Notes: generated by a model from the letters alone, not told the origin. 64,000 nt of DNA from Eutrophovita sp913057845 (GCA_963925895.1 CAWUVH010000004.1:76279-140278); one strand, 5' to 3'. Shown: positions 33,779-43,359, counted from the first letter of the stretch. Numbers and translations: made by a program.

Positions 33779-34195
33779 TTACTTTCGTGGCCGGCCGCCA
33801 GCGTAGCTATCAATCGACTCATTGATATTCGCACACCGAACCTTATCTTTCGTGTAAATTTCAGCACTAGGTTCTAGCCACGACATATCGTCAAAGCCTC
33901 CTGCTTTAATGTGCAACATTTCCGGTGTCATATGGACCTCAGAGAAAATTGGGGACCCACAGTTACTACAGAACGTACGTTTGACTGGCATACCCGAATC
34001 ACCAACTGACTCATAGGTTTTTAAAAATCCCGGCTTCTGAATAGAAACTTGCTCCTTCGCATAACTAGCCACTATTGAATAGGGAGCGCTCGTCTGCTTT
34101 TTGCAATCATTACAATGGCAATAGATTACTCTAACCGGATCACCCACTATTTCATATCGCGTTTCCCCACACAAACAGCCTCCGACACGTTCCAT
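33779..34195 (-). CDS. GFA-family (glutathione-dependent formaldehyde-activating-like) zinc protein
   Basis: A 138-residue GFA/CENP-V-type protein. Zinc-binding cysteines are in GGCLCGE, YCHCNDCKKQ and FCSNCGSPI, the expected three clusters. The start ATG 34195 has GGGGA 8 bases upstream, and a longer frame to 34252 lacks one. The type member was named for spontaneous S-hydroxymethylglutathione formation, but most paralogues have no known activity, so no pathway is claimed. It lies between the IS66 remnant and tRNA-Asn. Confidence 0.85.
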   Translation of the reverse strand: MERVGGCLCGETRYEIVGDPVRVIYCHCNDCKKQTSAPYSIVASYAKEQVSIQKPGFLKTYESVGDSGMPVKRTFCSNCGSPIFSEVHMTPEMLHIKAGGFDDMSWLEPSAEIYTKDKVRCANINESIDSYAGGRPRK

Positions 34196-34353
34196 AATTT
34201 TCCCCTTTGTTGTTAAATCCGCCTGAAAGCATTGTAGGACATAGGCCCACAACTTTTAAATAGTGAGATTAGGATTTTTTTAAGGTGTGTAATCCGCATA
34301 AAATCAACAACTTAAAGGTTTTATCTAATCTATAATGAGACGGTAATAGACAA

Positions 34354-34384
34354 TAAAAAACCGACATCATTACAATATCGGTTT
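34354..34384 (-). terminator. intrinsic terminator of the tRNA-Asn unit
   Basis: Read on the minus strand, AAACCGA and TCGGTTT are perfect 7-base arms with a run of six or more T after the stem. It begins 9 bases beyond the tRNA 3' end and should end its transcript. Confidence 0.85.
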
Positions 34385-34392
34385 CTTATAAC

Positions 34393-34468
34393 TGGCTCCT
34401 CGACCAGGACTCGAACCTGGGACCCACTGATTAACAGTCAGTTGCTCTACCAACTGAGCTATCGAGGA
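34393..34468 (-). tRNA. tRNA-Asn (anticodon GTT)
   Basis: A 76-base tRNA with encoded CCA. The acceptor arms TCCTCGA and TCGAGGA pair fully. The D arm contains AGCTCAGTTGGTAGAGC. The anticodon stem-loop is ACTGA-CTGTTAA-TCAGT with GTT as anticodon. The T arm contains GGTTCGAGTCC. It has its own promoter and terminator. The queF gene at 3 kb would supply queuosine for G34 of this tRNA and the other GUN tRNAs. Confidence 0.98.
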
Positions 34469-34482
34469 ATCGGAAGGCGCTT

Positions 34483-34511
34483 ATGATAGTGATTCGCAGT
34501 CGGTTGGTCAA
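34483..34511 (-). promoter_or_regulatory. sigma-70 promoter of tRNA-Asn
   Basis: On the minus strand TTGACC (34511-34506) and TATCAT (34488-34483) are separated by exactly 17 bases, and the tRNA begins 15 bases beyond the -10 box. The GC-rich stretch between the -10 box and the tRNA (GCGCC) would fit a stringent-response discriminator; that last point is inference. Confidence 0.75.
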
Positions 34512-34520
34512 CTAGAGTGC

Positions 34521-35726
34521 TTAGGTAATCACTTTAGCTATGGCTTCTGAAACCACACCAATATTTTTTGAATTGAGGGCTGCAACACAAATCCGACCAC
34601 TTTCAATGGCATAGATCGAGTATTCCTCTCTAAGCCTAACCACTTGCTCTCGGGTTAGACCCGAATAGGAAAACATGCCTTGTTGTCTCGTGATGAAGGA
34701 AAAATCAACATCCGGACAGAGTTTTGCAATATTGCTCGATAATTCTAATCTCATGTGTTTGATGCGCTCACGCATACCTCCAAGCTCAGTATCCCATTGG
34801 CTCTTAAGGTCCGAGTCAGCAAGCACCGTCTCGACTACCGCGCCACTATAGATAGGTGGGTTCGAGTAATTGGTGCGTATAAGCCGTTTTAACTGGCTTT
34901 GTACACGTTTTGCTTCCTCTGCAGAGCTGGACACAATCGAGAGGCCACCGATACGCTCTCCGTATAGGGAGAATGACTTCGAGAACGAATTGGAGATAAT
35001 TAAGTTTTTACAGCGTTCCGTGAACAGGCGCACCACAAAACCATCTTCGTCGAGCGAGACCCCAAAACCTTGATATGCAATGTCAAGAAACGGAATTAAT
35101 GCGTGCTCAACGATGAGCTCAGCAATGATTTTCCACTGTTCCGTATTCAGATCCACACCAGTTGGGTTGTGACAGCAAGCGTGCAGTAACACTACGGATT
35201 GTTTTGGGAGCGTTTTGAGTTGTTCGACCATCTGATCAAACGCGATGCCTCCGGTGTTTGAATCGTAGTAGGGGTAGACGTTGACTTTGAGACCGGCATT
35301 TTGAAAAATGCCACGATGGTTCTCCCAGCTTGGATCAGAAATCCAGACATCAGAGCAACCGACCACTTGCTTTAAGAAGTCCGCACCAACTCTAAGGGCA
35401 CCCGTGCCACCCAAAGTCTGCGCCGTGATGATTCGGTTCTCAGCCAATGCGTCAGACTCAGCTCCAAAAAGAAGAGCTTGAACCAATTTGCCGTAATTCG
35501 CGTTTCCATCAATGGGCTGATAAGGGCGAGCGGCTTGTTTGCCTACAACGCGTGCTTCAGCCGATTTGACGCATTCAAGCAAAGGCACAGAGCCTGCATC
35601 ATCGTAGTAGACCCCAACGCCTAAATTAACCTTATTAGGGTTCGCATCTGACTTAAAAAGTTCAGTAAGCCCTAAAATAGGGTCACTGGGTGCTAATTCA
35701 ACAGTACTAAAAGCGGAAGTCGTCAT
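34521..35726 (-). CDS. aromatic-amino-acid/aspartate aminotransferase (class I PLP)
   Basis: A 401-residue class I aminotransferase of the AspC/TyrB type, transferring amino groups between aspartate or aromatic amino acids and 2-oxoglutarate. The PLP lysine is in SNSFSKSFSLYGERIG; the substrate-binding words LLHACCHNPTGVDL and IPFLDIAYQGF are present, and the C-terminal Arg is in IESGRICVAALN. The gene is divergent from uvrB with about 100 bases between, an arrangement shared with Pseudomonas. The choice between AspC and TyrB specificity cannot be made from the motifs alone. Confidence 0.9.
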   Translation of the reverse strand: MTTSAFSTVELAPSDPILGLTELFKSDANPNKVNLGVGVYYDDAGSVPLLECVKSAEARVVGKQAARPYQPIDGNANYGKLVQALLFGAESDALAENRIITAQTLGGTGALRVGADFLKQVVGCSDVWISDPSWENHRGIFQNAGLKVNVYPYYDSNTGGIAFDQMVEQLKTLPKQSVVLLHACCHNPTGVDLNTEQWKIIAELIVEHALIPFLDIAYQGFGVSLDEDGFVVRLFTERCKNLIISNSFSKSFSLYGERIGGLSIVSSSAEEAKRVQSQLKRLIRTNYSNPPIYSGAVVETVLADSDLKSQWDTELGGMRERIKHMRLELSSNIAKLCPDVDFSFITRQQGMFSYSGLTREQVVRLREEYSIYAIESGRICVAALNSKNIGVVSEAIAKVIT

Positions 35727-35823
35727 ATACTGGTCGTTGTTAAGATATGCGTTAGAAATAAACGGGCATTATTGTACCGCACGTGTTCATGGTAATTCCA
35801 CAAGAAACAAGGCCCACTAGATT

Positions 35824-37857
35824 TTGTCTACAGAAAAATTGATCAGATTCCCCAATAGTCCATTTTTACTCAACCAGCTATTCGAACCCGCAGGAGATCA
35901 ACCAGAGGCCATAGAGGCTCTTTTGAGGGGCTTAACGAGTCAGATGTCGCATCAGACCTTACTTGGCGTCACGGGCTCAGGAAAAACCTTTACGATGGCC
36001 AACGTGATCGCTCGATCAGGACGTCCTGCGATAGTCATCGCTCCTAATAAAACCTTAGCGGCACAACTCTACTCCGAATTTAAGGATTTTTTTCCAAAAA
36101 ATGCGGTTGAGTATTTCGTGTCTTATTACGACTACTACCAACCTGAGGCGTATGTCCCATCTCGAGATCTTTTCATCGAAAAAGATTCGAGCATTAACGA
36201 ACACATTGAGCAAATGCGTTTATCCGCTACCAAATCATTACTCGAGCGCAACGACTCAATCATCGTCTCAAGCGTTTCATGCATTTACGGCATCGGCAAT
36301 CCTGTCGACTATCACGGCATGATTCTTCACCTCATTGAGGGTGAAGAAATTGGTCAACGTAAGATCATTCAAAGACTTGCTGAGATGCAGTACGAACGAA
36401 ACGATATGGATTTTCATCGTGGTGTTTTTAGGGTAAGGGGTGATGTCATTGATGTTTTTCCGGCAGAGAATTCTGAACACGCCATTCGGGTGGCCTTATT
36501 TGACGATGAAATCGAATCACTGTCGGTATTTGATCCGCTCACCGGCCATGTCCTGAATAAGGTTAAGCGCTATACCGTCTACCCATCCAGCCACTATGTG
36601 ACGCCCAGAGCAACTGTTCTGCGCGCTATAGAAACGATTAAATTAGAGCTACGCGAGCGAATGGGACAATTTCAAAAAAATAGCCTTTTGGCTGAAGCGC
36701 AGCGTATCGAGCAACGCACTCGTTTCGATTTGGAAATGCTTACTGAAATGGGTTTTTGCAAAGGCATTGAGAATTACTCTATACACTTATCTGGACGAGA
36801 AAAAGGTGATCCTCCTCCGACGTTAATCGATTATTTACCTAAAAATGCCATTATGTTTATGGACGAATCACACGTCACCGCGCCACAAATTGGCGGAATG
36901 TATAAAGGGGATAGGGCGCGGAAAGAAAATTTAGTGAATTACGGTTTTAGATTGCCTTCTGCATTAGACAATAGACCTTTGCGGTTTGATGAATTTGAAC
37001 AAATAGTGCCACAAACCATTTTCGTCTCCGCGACACCCTCTCACTATGAAAGTGAGAAGCAACAACAAGTTGTGGAACAAATGGTTCGACCAACAGGGCT
37101 TGTAGATCCTCAATTGGAAGTGCGACCTGCGGTTAACCAAGTTGATGACCTATTATCAGAGATCAGTATTCGATCCAAGCTCCATGAGCGTGTCCTGGTC
37201 ACCACGCTGACTAAAAGAATGGCGGAAGATTTAACGGACTTTTTAGGTGAGAATGGAGTTTCTGCGCGCTATCTGCATTCGGATATTGATACGGTGGAGC
37301 GTGTTGAAATTATTCGAGATTTGAGACTTGGGGAATTTGACGTCTTAGTAGGTATCAATTTATTAAGAGAAGGATTGGATATTCCAGAGGTCTCACTTGT
37401 AGCTATTTTGGACGCAGATAAAGAGGGCTTTCTGCGTTCTGAGCGCGCGTTGATCCAAACGATTGGTCGCGCAGCAAGACACATTAATGGTCGAGCCATC
37501 ATGTACGGTGATTCAATCACTCGATCAATGCAGCGCGCTATTGATGAGACAAGCAGACGTCGTCAAAAACAACTTGAATTTAACGTTGAACATAACATCA
37601 CTCCGAAAGGCATTGAGAAACGTGTGCGTGATTTGATGGAAGGTGTTTACTCTGAGTCCAGCTCAAGTGGCAACAGTAAATCTAAAATTGAATCTCCTGC
37701 CGAAATTAAATCTGAGTCAGATTTGTTGGTTGAAATGAAACGAGTTGAAAAGCGCATGAAAGAGGCTGCTAAAAATTTAGAATTTGAGAAAGCAGCAGAA
37801 TGCAGGGATACGCTCAAATCCCTTAAGGATCGATTTATTTCAGGTTCACTGGCCTAA
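35824..37857 (+). CDS. uvrB: excinuclease ABC subunit B (UvrB)
   Basis: A 677-residue damage-verification helicase of nucleotide excision repair. Walker A GVTGSGKTFTMANVI is near residue 42, the beta-hairpin YYDYYQPEAYVP follows, the DESH box appears in MDESHVTAPQIGGMYKGDR, and the C-terminal UVR motif is LEFEKAAECRD. Start is TTG 35824, which fits the family's length; no in-frame ATG exists for 120 bases. It is followed 21 bases later by a low-molecular-weight phosphatase, perhaps co-transcribed. Confidence 0.97.
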   Translation: MSTEKLIRFPNSPFLLNQLFEPAGDQPEAIEALLRGLTSQMSHQTLLGVTGSGKTFTMANVIARSGRPAIVIAPNKTLAAQLYSEFKDFFPKNAVEYFVSYYDYYQPEAYVPSRDLFIEKDSSINEHIEQMRLSATKSLLERNDSIIVSSVSCIYGIGNPVDYHGMILHLIEGEEIGQRKIIQRLAEMQYERNDMDFHRGVFRVRGDVIDVFPAENSEHAIRVALFDDEIESLSVFDPLTGHVLNKVKRYTVYPSSHYVTPRATVLRAIETIKLELRERMGQFQKNSLLAEAQRIEQRTRFDLEMLTEMGFCKGIENYSIHLSGREKGDPPPTLIDYLPKNAIMFMDESHVTAPQIGGMYKGDRARKENLVNYGFRLPSALDNRPLRFDEFEQIVPQTIFVSATPSHYESEKQQQVVEQMVRPTGLVDPQLEVRPAVNQVDDLLSEISIRSKLHERVLVTTLTKRMAEDLTDFLGENGVSARYLHSDIDTVERVEIIRDLRLGEFDVLVGINLLREGLDIPEVSLVAILDADKEGFLRSERALIQTIGRAARHINGRAIMYGDSITRSMQRAIDETSRRRQKQLEFNVEHNITPKGIEKRVRDLMEGVYSESSSSGNSKSKIESPAEIKSESDLLVEMKRVEKRMKEAAKNLEFEKAAECRDTLKSLKDRFISGSLA

Positions 37858-37878
37858 ATAAATAATCAAATATTTATT

Positions 37879-38352
37879 ATGAAGGTTTTAGTTGTGTGCA
37901 CCGGAAACATTTGTCGTTCCCCTTCTGGGGAAGCTGTGCTGCGGAAAAAAGCGGCGGAGAGGGGGTTGCACAATACGTTCAGCTGCGCTTCTGCAGGAAC
38001 GCACGCTTACCATGTAGGAAGTCCTCCCGATGATAGAAGTATTAGTGTGGGGGTTCAGCGGAGTTATGACTTAAGTGAAATTCGTGCACAAAAAGTCTCA
38101 TTGAATAACTTTTTTGATTACGACATTTTTTTAGCGATGGATACCGTGCACTTGGGGATACTTCAACGATTAAAACCCGTCGATAGCAAATCTAAAATTC
38201 TATTATTTTTAGAGTATAGCCGAAGGTTTCGTCGACAAGATGTTCCCGATCCGTACTATGGTTCGAGGGAAGAATTCAATACTGTGCTTGAGATGATTGA
38301 GGAGGGAGCGGATACATTCTTAAATACAATGTATCCGCCAACTGACCCTTAG
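37879..38352 (+). CDS. low-molecular-weight protein tyrosine phosphatase
   Basis: A 157-residue phosphatase. The P-loop CTGNICRSPSGEAVL holds the nucleophilic Cys and Arg near residues 7-14, and the general acid Asp is in DVPDPYYG. In gammaproteobacteria such enzymes may work with exopolysaccharide kinases (Wzb-like) or as general phosphatases; no kinase or polysaccharide operon is nearby. No good ribosome site precedes the ATG, which sits in AT-rich DNA after uvrB. It converges with rne. Confidence 0.88.
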   Translation: MKVLVVCTGNICRSPSGEAVLRKKAAERGLHNTFSCASAGTHAYHVGSPPDDRSISVGVQRSYDLSEIRAQKVSLNNFFDYDIFLAMDTVHLGILQRLKPVDSKSKILLFLEYSRRFRRQDVPDPYYGSREEFNTVLEMIEEGADTFLNTMYPPTDP

Positions 38353-38376
38353 TGTGACCGAATCATAACGGTCACA
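38353..38376. terminator. hairpin between the converging phosphatase and rne genes
   Basis: TGTGACCG and CGGTCACA are perfect 8-base arms with an 8-base loop, placed in the 31 bases between the two stops. T runs are weak on both sides, so it may serve as an imperfect bidirectional terminator or a 3'-end stabiliser. Confidence 0.6.
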
Positions 38377-38383
38377 AGTTTCT

Positions 38384-40999
38384 TCACTTTGGACTATCTT
38401 GTGTTTCCACCTGCTGCATGGGCTCACTCGCAGCTAAGGCCGCTTCCTTTGCTTGCCGTCGCAGTTTACGCTCTTCTCTAGCCTTCTCTAATTCAGCTGT
38501 ATTGTGCTGTGAGTCAACATCAGAACTGCTCGCAGACGATGCGGTCTCTATCATTGTCATGCCCTTAGGCAATACAACTGGCTCCTCCACAATCGGCTTT
38601 TGTATGACAGGTGCAGGCTTCGCAACAACGGGCGCAGTCACCCGAACTTCTGCACTCGCATCATTCTTATCAGAAGCGATGTGGGTCACAGGTTTCTGGG
38701 ATTGTACTGAGGGCGTATCAACAGTGTTGCGACTTGTTTCGACCACATCTGAGACTTGCGCGGTTACAGACGGTGACTTGTCTGCGCTTTGTTGAGGTGC
38801 GCGAGTTTCAGCTCGTGTATCAACGACTTGAGGTGTTTCCTTGACCGGAGCCTCGTAACCTACGTCGTTGCCGGTTGATGCTGCCGGCTGAGGACTAGCA
38901 GCTTGTTGACCTTCGGCAGTCGGTGCTGCGTCCATGGTTGATTCAGTAGTTGGCGCCGCATTCTCTTCACGGTCATTTCTTCGGTTGCGACCTCGTCGAT
39001 CGTTATTTCTACGGCGACGGCGTCCAGTCTGATCTTCTCGTCTTTCTGATTGTTCAGTTGTTTGCACCGTAGTATTGACACTTGTATTACTCGTGGCTTC
39101 AACAGTTTTCTGAACTTCTGGTTTTTGTTCCACAGGATTGTTAGTGTCCGCATCGTTACGGTTTTCAGTATCTCTACCGCGTCCTCTTCGTGGTCGGCGA
39201 CGGTCACCACGGGAGTCGTTACGGCCGCGACGACGATCACTTCCCTCGCCATCTCTACCACTACGTCTTCGATCAGTACGCTGATTTCTACCTCGGTTAT
39301 CTGATGATGATTTTTCTTTGTCTTCGCCAGATCCAAATATGGAAGCAATGAGTCGCTTGAAGAAACCATCTTTTTTGGTTTGAGGTGGAGCTGCCTGTGT
39401 GGACGTCACTCCTTTCACTGCCGCAGAAGGTTTTATAACGTCTTGCTTCTTATCTTTTTCTAGTGATTCGTCCTTCACTTCCTCAGCAAGATCATAGCTC
39501 GGTAAAGTCATATCAGTCTGATTAAGTTCATCATGACGAAGGCGCTTAACGATGTAATGTGGTGTTTCCAAGTGGGTATTCGGTATCAATACACAGCTCA
39601 CTTTTACCCGATGTTCAATGGCGTAGAGCTCGTCTCTTTTTTCATTGAGTAAGTACGAGGCTACAGCGACAGGAACTTGGGCATGCACAGCTGCAGTACT
39701 CTCTTTCATCGCCTCTTCTTGCACGATGCGAAGAACATGCAAAGCAGTAGACTCAATGGAGCGAATATTCCCAGTGCCACTGCATCGTGGGCAAGTGATG
39801 TGGCTTGTTTCACCCAATGAGGTTTGCAGTCTTTGTCTCGACAGCTCCAACAATCCAAATCTGGAAATTTTACCTACTTGAACGCGCGCTCGGTCATACC
39901 TAAGGGCCTCGCGCAGAGTGTTCTCGACTTCGCGTTGGCTATTTGTATTTTCCATATCGATAAAATCGATAACAACAAGTCCACCCAAGTCACGCAAGCG
40001 CAATTGCCGAGCGACTTCTTCCGCGGCTTCGATATTGGTTTTTCGCGCAGTTTCCTCAATATCACTGCCTCGTGTTGATCGAGCAGAGTTAACGTCAATT
40101 GAGACCATGGCCTCCGTGTGATCTATAACGATGGATCCACCGGACGGTAAAAGTACTTGTCGCGAATAAGCTGACTCTGTCTGGTGCTCAATTTGAAAGC
40201 GAGAGAATAGGGGGGTTTCTTCCTGATACCATTTCACCCGATCCACGTTATGCGGCATAACGTGCCCCATGAACTGACGAGCTTGCTCGTAGATCGATTC
40301 AGTATCGATCAGGATCTCGCCAATATCTTGTCGGAAGTAATCTCGAATCGCTCGGATAACAAGACTCGCATCTTGATAGATTAAGAAGGGTGCTTTTTGA
40401 CTGCCAGCCGCTCCGTCTACTGCTTTCCATAATTGAGTGAGGTAATTTAAATCCCACTCCAGCTCTTCTGCGTTACGCCCAATACCTGCCGTGCGGGCGA
40501 TTACGCTCATTCCGGTAGGTAGATTTAATTGATCCATGGCATCGCGCAGCTGGGCTCGTTCTTCTCCTTCAATTCTTCTTGAAACACCACCCCCACGAGG
40601 GTTATTAGGCATTAAGACTAAGTATCGTCCTGCGAGACTGATGAATGTGGTAAGTGCCGCACCTTTGTTGCCACGCTCGTCTTTTTCGACTTGCACGACG
40701 AGCTCGGTGCCCTCGGATAAAACATCCTGGATTCGCACTTTAGTGGGATTGGCTTGTGGGTCTTTAAAGTAAGACCGACTAATTTCCTTAAACGGAAGAA
40801 ACCCATGCCTGTCGGCACCGTAATTAACAAAGGCCGCCTCAAGACTAGGCTCGATACGGGTGATAACAGCTTTGTAAATATTACTTTTCTTCTGTTCCTT
40901 GCCAGTTGTTTCTACATCTAAATCGAGGAGTGTCTGTCCATCGACTATCGCAACTCTCAGCTCTTCAGCATGGGTTGCGTTAAATAACATTCGTTTCAT
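38384..40999 (-). CDS. rne: ribonuclease E
   Basis: An 871-residue endoribonuclease, the core of the RNA degradosome, with roles in rRNA and tRNA processing. The S1 RNA-binding domain lies near the N-terminus (residues about 35-120). The catalytic Asp is in VIDFIDMEN. The zinc-link CPRCSGTG follows. The C-terminal 330 residues are low complexity with Arg-rich RNA-binding tracts (RRGRNDSRGDRRRPRRGRG) then a Ser/Thr/Val/Pro/Glu-rich tail, as expected for the scaffold region. GGGGGAAT precedes the ATG. A long leader lies upstream. Confidence 0.96.
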   Translation of the reverse strand: MKRMLFNATHAEELRVAIVDGQTLLDLDVETTGKEQKKSNIYKAVITRIEPSLEAAFVNYGADRHGFLPFKEISRSYFKDPQANPTKVRIQDVLSEGTELVVQVEKDERGNKGAALTTFISLAGRYLVLMPNNPRGGGVSRRIEGEERAQLRDAMDQLNLPTGMSVIARTAGIGRNAEELEWDLNYLTQLWKAVDGAAGSQKAPFLIYQDASLVIRAIRDYFRQDIGEILIDTESIYEQARQFMGHVMPHNVDRVKWYQEETPLFSRFQIEHQTESAYSRQVLLPSGGSIVIDHTEAMVSIDVNSARSTRGSDIEETARKTNIEAAEEVARQLRLRDLGGLVVIDFIDMENTNSQREVENTLREALRYDRARVQVGKISRFGLLELSRQRLQTSLGETSHITCPRCSGTGNIRSIESTALHVLRIVQEEAMKESTAAVHAQVPVAVASYLLNEKRDELYAIEHRVKVSCVLIPNTHLETPHYIVKRLRHDELNQTDMTLPSYDLAEEVKDESLEKDKKQDVIKPSAAVKGVTSTQAAPPQTKKDGFFKRLIASIFGSGEDKEKSSSDNRGRNQRTDRRRSGRDGEGSDRRRGRNDSRGDRRRPRRGRGRDTENRNDADTNNPVEQKPEVQKTVEATSNTSVNTTVQTTEQSERREDQTGRRRRRNNDRRGRNRRNDREENAAPTTESTMDAAPTAEGQQAASPQPAASTGNDVGYEAPVKETPQVVDTRAETRAPQQSADKSPSVTAQVSDVVETSRNTVDTPSVQSQKPVTHIASDKNDASAEVRVTAPVVAKPAPVIQKPIVEEPVVLPKGMTMIETASSASSSDVDSQHNTAELEKAREERKLRRQAKEAALAASEPMQQVETQDSPK

Positions 41000-41408
41000 T
41001 TATATTCCCCCGCGCACATACCGCTGTGGGAGACTAAACCGGCACTATTTTTGGATAGTTTCGTTCAACTATTTCAATTAATAAATTAAATAAATTCTTT
41101 CGTTGTGTCGAGCAATCGTTTCCTAAATCAATATCTTTCCGGTTTGTTACATAGGCCCCCGCAACTTAAGGCGTTGGCACTTTGAATCTCCCACGCTGTT
41201 CTAAGCGCGCAAATCATTTACTATATCGCTACTTTCGTTTTTCACTGTTGAGGTGAGCGAAATTAACCTTGGGACGAGCCTGCTAATAAATTCGTTGAGA
41301 ACCGAACGGCTAACTAACAACGGGACTATAAACCCGGAGGCCGTACGATCTTTATGAGACCGTGGCATTCTCGTCGTCAAACGACTCGTCGGTGAATTAT
41401 AATTCAAA
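41000..41408 (-). promoter_or_regulatory. rne leader and shared rne/rluC promoter region
   Basis: A 409-base gap between divergent starts. By analogy with the long autoregulatory 5' UTR of E. coli rne (an established fact there), most of this probably is the rne leader; no conserved hairpin was verified here. At 41394-41405 GAATTATAATTC is a perfect 12-base palindrome that contains a -10-like TATAAT on both strands, immediately before the rluC ATG. A 68-codon minus-strand frame at 41201-41407 looks non-coding. Confidence 0.5.
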
Positions 41409-42377
41409 ATGAATAACTTATGTAAAGATCGTGTAAACCAAGTCGTGATTGGCGTTGATGGGGAAGCGCAACGAATTGATAACTATTTATTGAAAATACT
41501 TAAAGGTGTCCCTAAGAGTCATGTTTATCGTATTTTGCGTAGCGGGGAAGTGCGCGTAAATGGAGGCCGTGCAGGTCCCAGTCGAAGACTCACCGAAGGA
41601 GATAAAGTCCGAATTCCCCCAATACGAATTGCGGAAAGAGAGCCGGGGACGAAGCCGCGAAACCCCATGCAACTGCCTATTTTGTTTGAAGATGATGATC
41701 TGCTTATCATTGACAAACCCTCTGGTTTGGCGGTTCACGGAGGTAGCGGAGTGTCTTTTGGGCTCATAGAGATCATAAGGGCGGATAGGCCTAACCAACC
41801 ATTTATTGAACTTGTACACCGATTGGATAAAGAGACCTCAGGCGTTCTGTTGCTTGCTAAAACACGGTCCGCATTGACTCATTTGCATGGCCAGATTCGG
41901 GATAATTTGACTAAAAAAATATATGTGGCTTTAGTCTGGGGTGCTTGGGACCACACAATTAAGAAGATAGATCTGTCGCTGCGCAAGTTTGTCTCTAAAG
42001 AGGGTGAGCGCAGAGTTGTCGTCGATGGATCCGAGGGCAAGCCATCCCTCACATTTGTGCGTGCGCTTGAGACCCACGGAGAGACCACTTTAATCGAAGC
42101 TAATCTTAAGACAGGACGAACACATCAAATCCGAGTGCACTTGGCACACAAGAATTATCCGATCTTGGGCGATGATAAATATGGCGATTTTCGGCGAAAT
42201 AAAATCTTTCAAGCCTATGGCCTTAAGCGTATGTTTCTTCATGCGCATCAGTTTTCTTTTACGCACCCTGTGCATGGAAATAGAATAAAAATTGAATCGC
42301 CCATACCAACAGAGCTTAGGCGTGTCATGACTGCTATCGATGAATCACAACAAGAGAAAGAACTAAACATTCCATGA
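41409..42377 (+). CDS. rluC: 23S rRNA pseudouridine synthase RluC
   Basis: A 322-residue pseudouridine synthase that modifies 23S rRNA (positions 955, 2504 and 2580 in E. coli). An S4 RNA-binding domain is at the N-terminus (RIDNYLLKILKGVPKSHVYR). The catalytic Asp is in HRLDKETSGVLLLAK near residue 140, and KTGRTHQIRVHLAH is a further family motif. The position divergent from rne and before a HAD phosphatase is the standard gammaproteobacterial setting, which supports RluC over RluD. A palindromic TATAAT sits 6-11 bases before the ATG, so the transcript could be nearly leaderless. Confidence 0.93.
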   Translation: MNNLCKDRVNQVVIGVDGEAQRIDNYLLKILKGVPKSHVYRILRSGEVRVNGGRAGPSRRLTEGDKVRIPPIRIAEREPGTKPRNPMQLPILFEDDDLLIIDKPSGLAVHGGSGVSFGLIEIIRADRPNQPFIELVHRLDKETSGVLLLAKTRSALTHLHGQIRDNLTKKIYVALVWGAWDHTIKKIDLSLRKFVSKEGERRVVVDGSEGKPSLTFVRALETHGETTLIEANLKTGRTHQIRVHLAHKNYPILGDDKYGDFRRNKIFQAYGLKRMFLHAHQFSFTHPVHGNRIKIESPIPTELRRVMTAIDESQQEKELNIP

Positions 42378-43027
42378 GAAATTTCGATTTAATTGTCTTT
42401 GATTGGGACGGAACACTTGTGGATTCGACAGCGCATATTGCGCAAAGTATTCAAAAATCCTACGCAGATAACGATCTGCCGGTTCCCGATGAGGCGGCTG
42501 CCACGCATGTTATCGGATTAGGTCTTTTGGACACCTTCAACTATCTATCGCCTAATCTCACTAAAAACCAACATCAAGGCATTGTCGATCGTTACCGGCA
42601 TCACTTTTTAGATGCCGACAAGACCATTCACGCTTTTAAAGGCGCATCGGAAGGCCTACAAGCGTTAACACAAAGAAATTATATGTTAGCTGTTGCAACT
42701 GGTAAAAGCCGAGTCGGCCTTGATCGCGCTTTGAAGAAGGTGGATTTCGGCCATCTATTTTCGGTGACACGTTGTGGTGATGAGGGGTTCCCCAAGCCGC
42801 ATCCCGATATGCTGCAATACATTATGAATGACCTGGCAGTAACGCCTGACCGCACGCTCATGATAGGGGATACCTCGCATGACTTACTCCTGGCTAAAAA
42901 TGCAGGAACTTGCGGTGTCGGCGTCAGTTACGGCGCACATGACAAAGAAAGCCTTATCGCTCTTAATCCGTTAGCGTGCGTGGACAGTTTTGAGGAATTG
43001 ATGGCGTGGCTTCTCGAAAACGGTTGA
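42374..43027 (+). CDS. HAD-superfamily phosphatase, phosphoglycolate-phosphatase-like
   Basis: A 217-residue HAD hydrolase. Motif I FDWDGTLVDS holds the nucleophilic Asp; motif II Thr is in AVATGKS; the Lys is in DEGFPKPHPD; motif IV is MIGDTSHDLLLA. A helical cap of type C1 is inserted. The rluC stop and this ATG overlap (ATGA). The same gene follows rluC in Pseudomonas. The phosphate substrate is not known. Confidence 0.9.
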   Translation: MRNFDLIVFDWDGTLVDSTAHIAQSIQKSYADNDLPVPDEAAATHVIGLGLLDTFNYLSPNLTKNQHQGIVDRYRHHFLDADKTIHAFKGASEGLQALTQRNYMLAVATGKSRVGLDRALKKVDFGHLFSVTRCGDEGFPKPHPDMLQYIMNDLAVTPDRTLMIGDTSHDLLLAKNAGTCGVGVSYGAHDKESLIALNPLACVDSFEELMAWLLENG

Positions 43028-43359
43028 TTTGTCAGCCCTCGGATTTAGTAGAAACTGGCCGAGGGGTGCGCTTTGTAACGACGGATAGCAATGGGGATGA
43101 GGTCCCTGGCTTTGTCATACGTCATAACGGCATAGTGTTCGGCTATGTTAATCGGTGCGCCCATATTCAAGTGGAACTTGACTGGCAACACGGGGAGTTT
43201 TTTGATGCCGATCTTCAGCTACTGATGTGTGCTACCCATGGCGCTTTATATCTACCCAATACGGGAGAATGTATCGGGGGCCCATGTAAGGGGGCATTTT
43301 TAGCAAAGCTGCCGATTGTCGAAGAACATAATGGTATCTATCTTGTAAATGAAGATTAG
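43006..43359 (+). CDS. Rieske [2Fe-2S] domain protein
   Basis: A 117-residue single Rieske domain. The cluster ligands are in NRCAHIQVELDW (Cys-x-His) and LMCATHGALY (Cys-x2-His). The start is GTG 43006, inside the end of the phosphatase gene, with GAGG about 10 bases upstream. Small stand-alone Rieske proteins serve as ferredoxins for oxygenases or have unknown roles; in gammaproteobacteria this one is linked with the rluC-sppA block. No oxygenase neighbour is present. Confidence 0.88.
   Translation: MASRKRLICQPSDLVETGRGVRFVTTDSNGDEVPGFVIRHNGIVFGYVNRCAHIQVELDWQHGEFFDADLQLLMCATHGALYLPNTGECIGGPCKGAFLAKLPIVEEHNGIYLVNED

Noticed and set aside
38860..39369. Long open frames on both strands within the rne C-terminal region
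   Set aside because: They arise from the low-complexity Arg/Asp/Glu/Ser/Thr repeats of the RNase E tail and have no independent signals.
41201..41407. 68-codon minus-strand frame in the rne leader
   Set aside because: It starts at the rluC start and has no ribosome site; long rne leaders are common and not coding.
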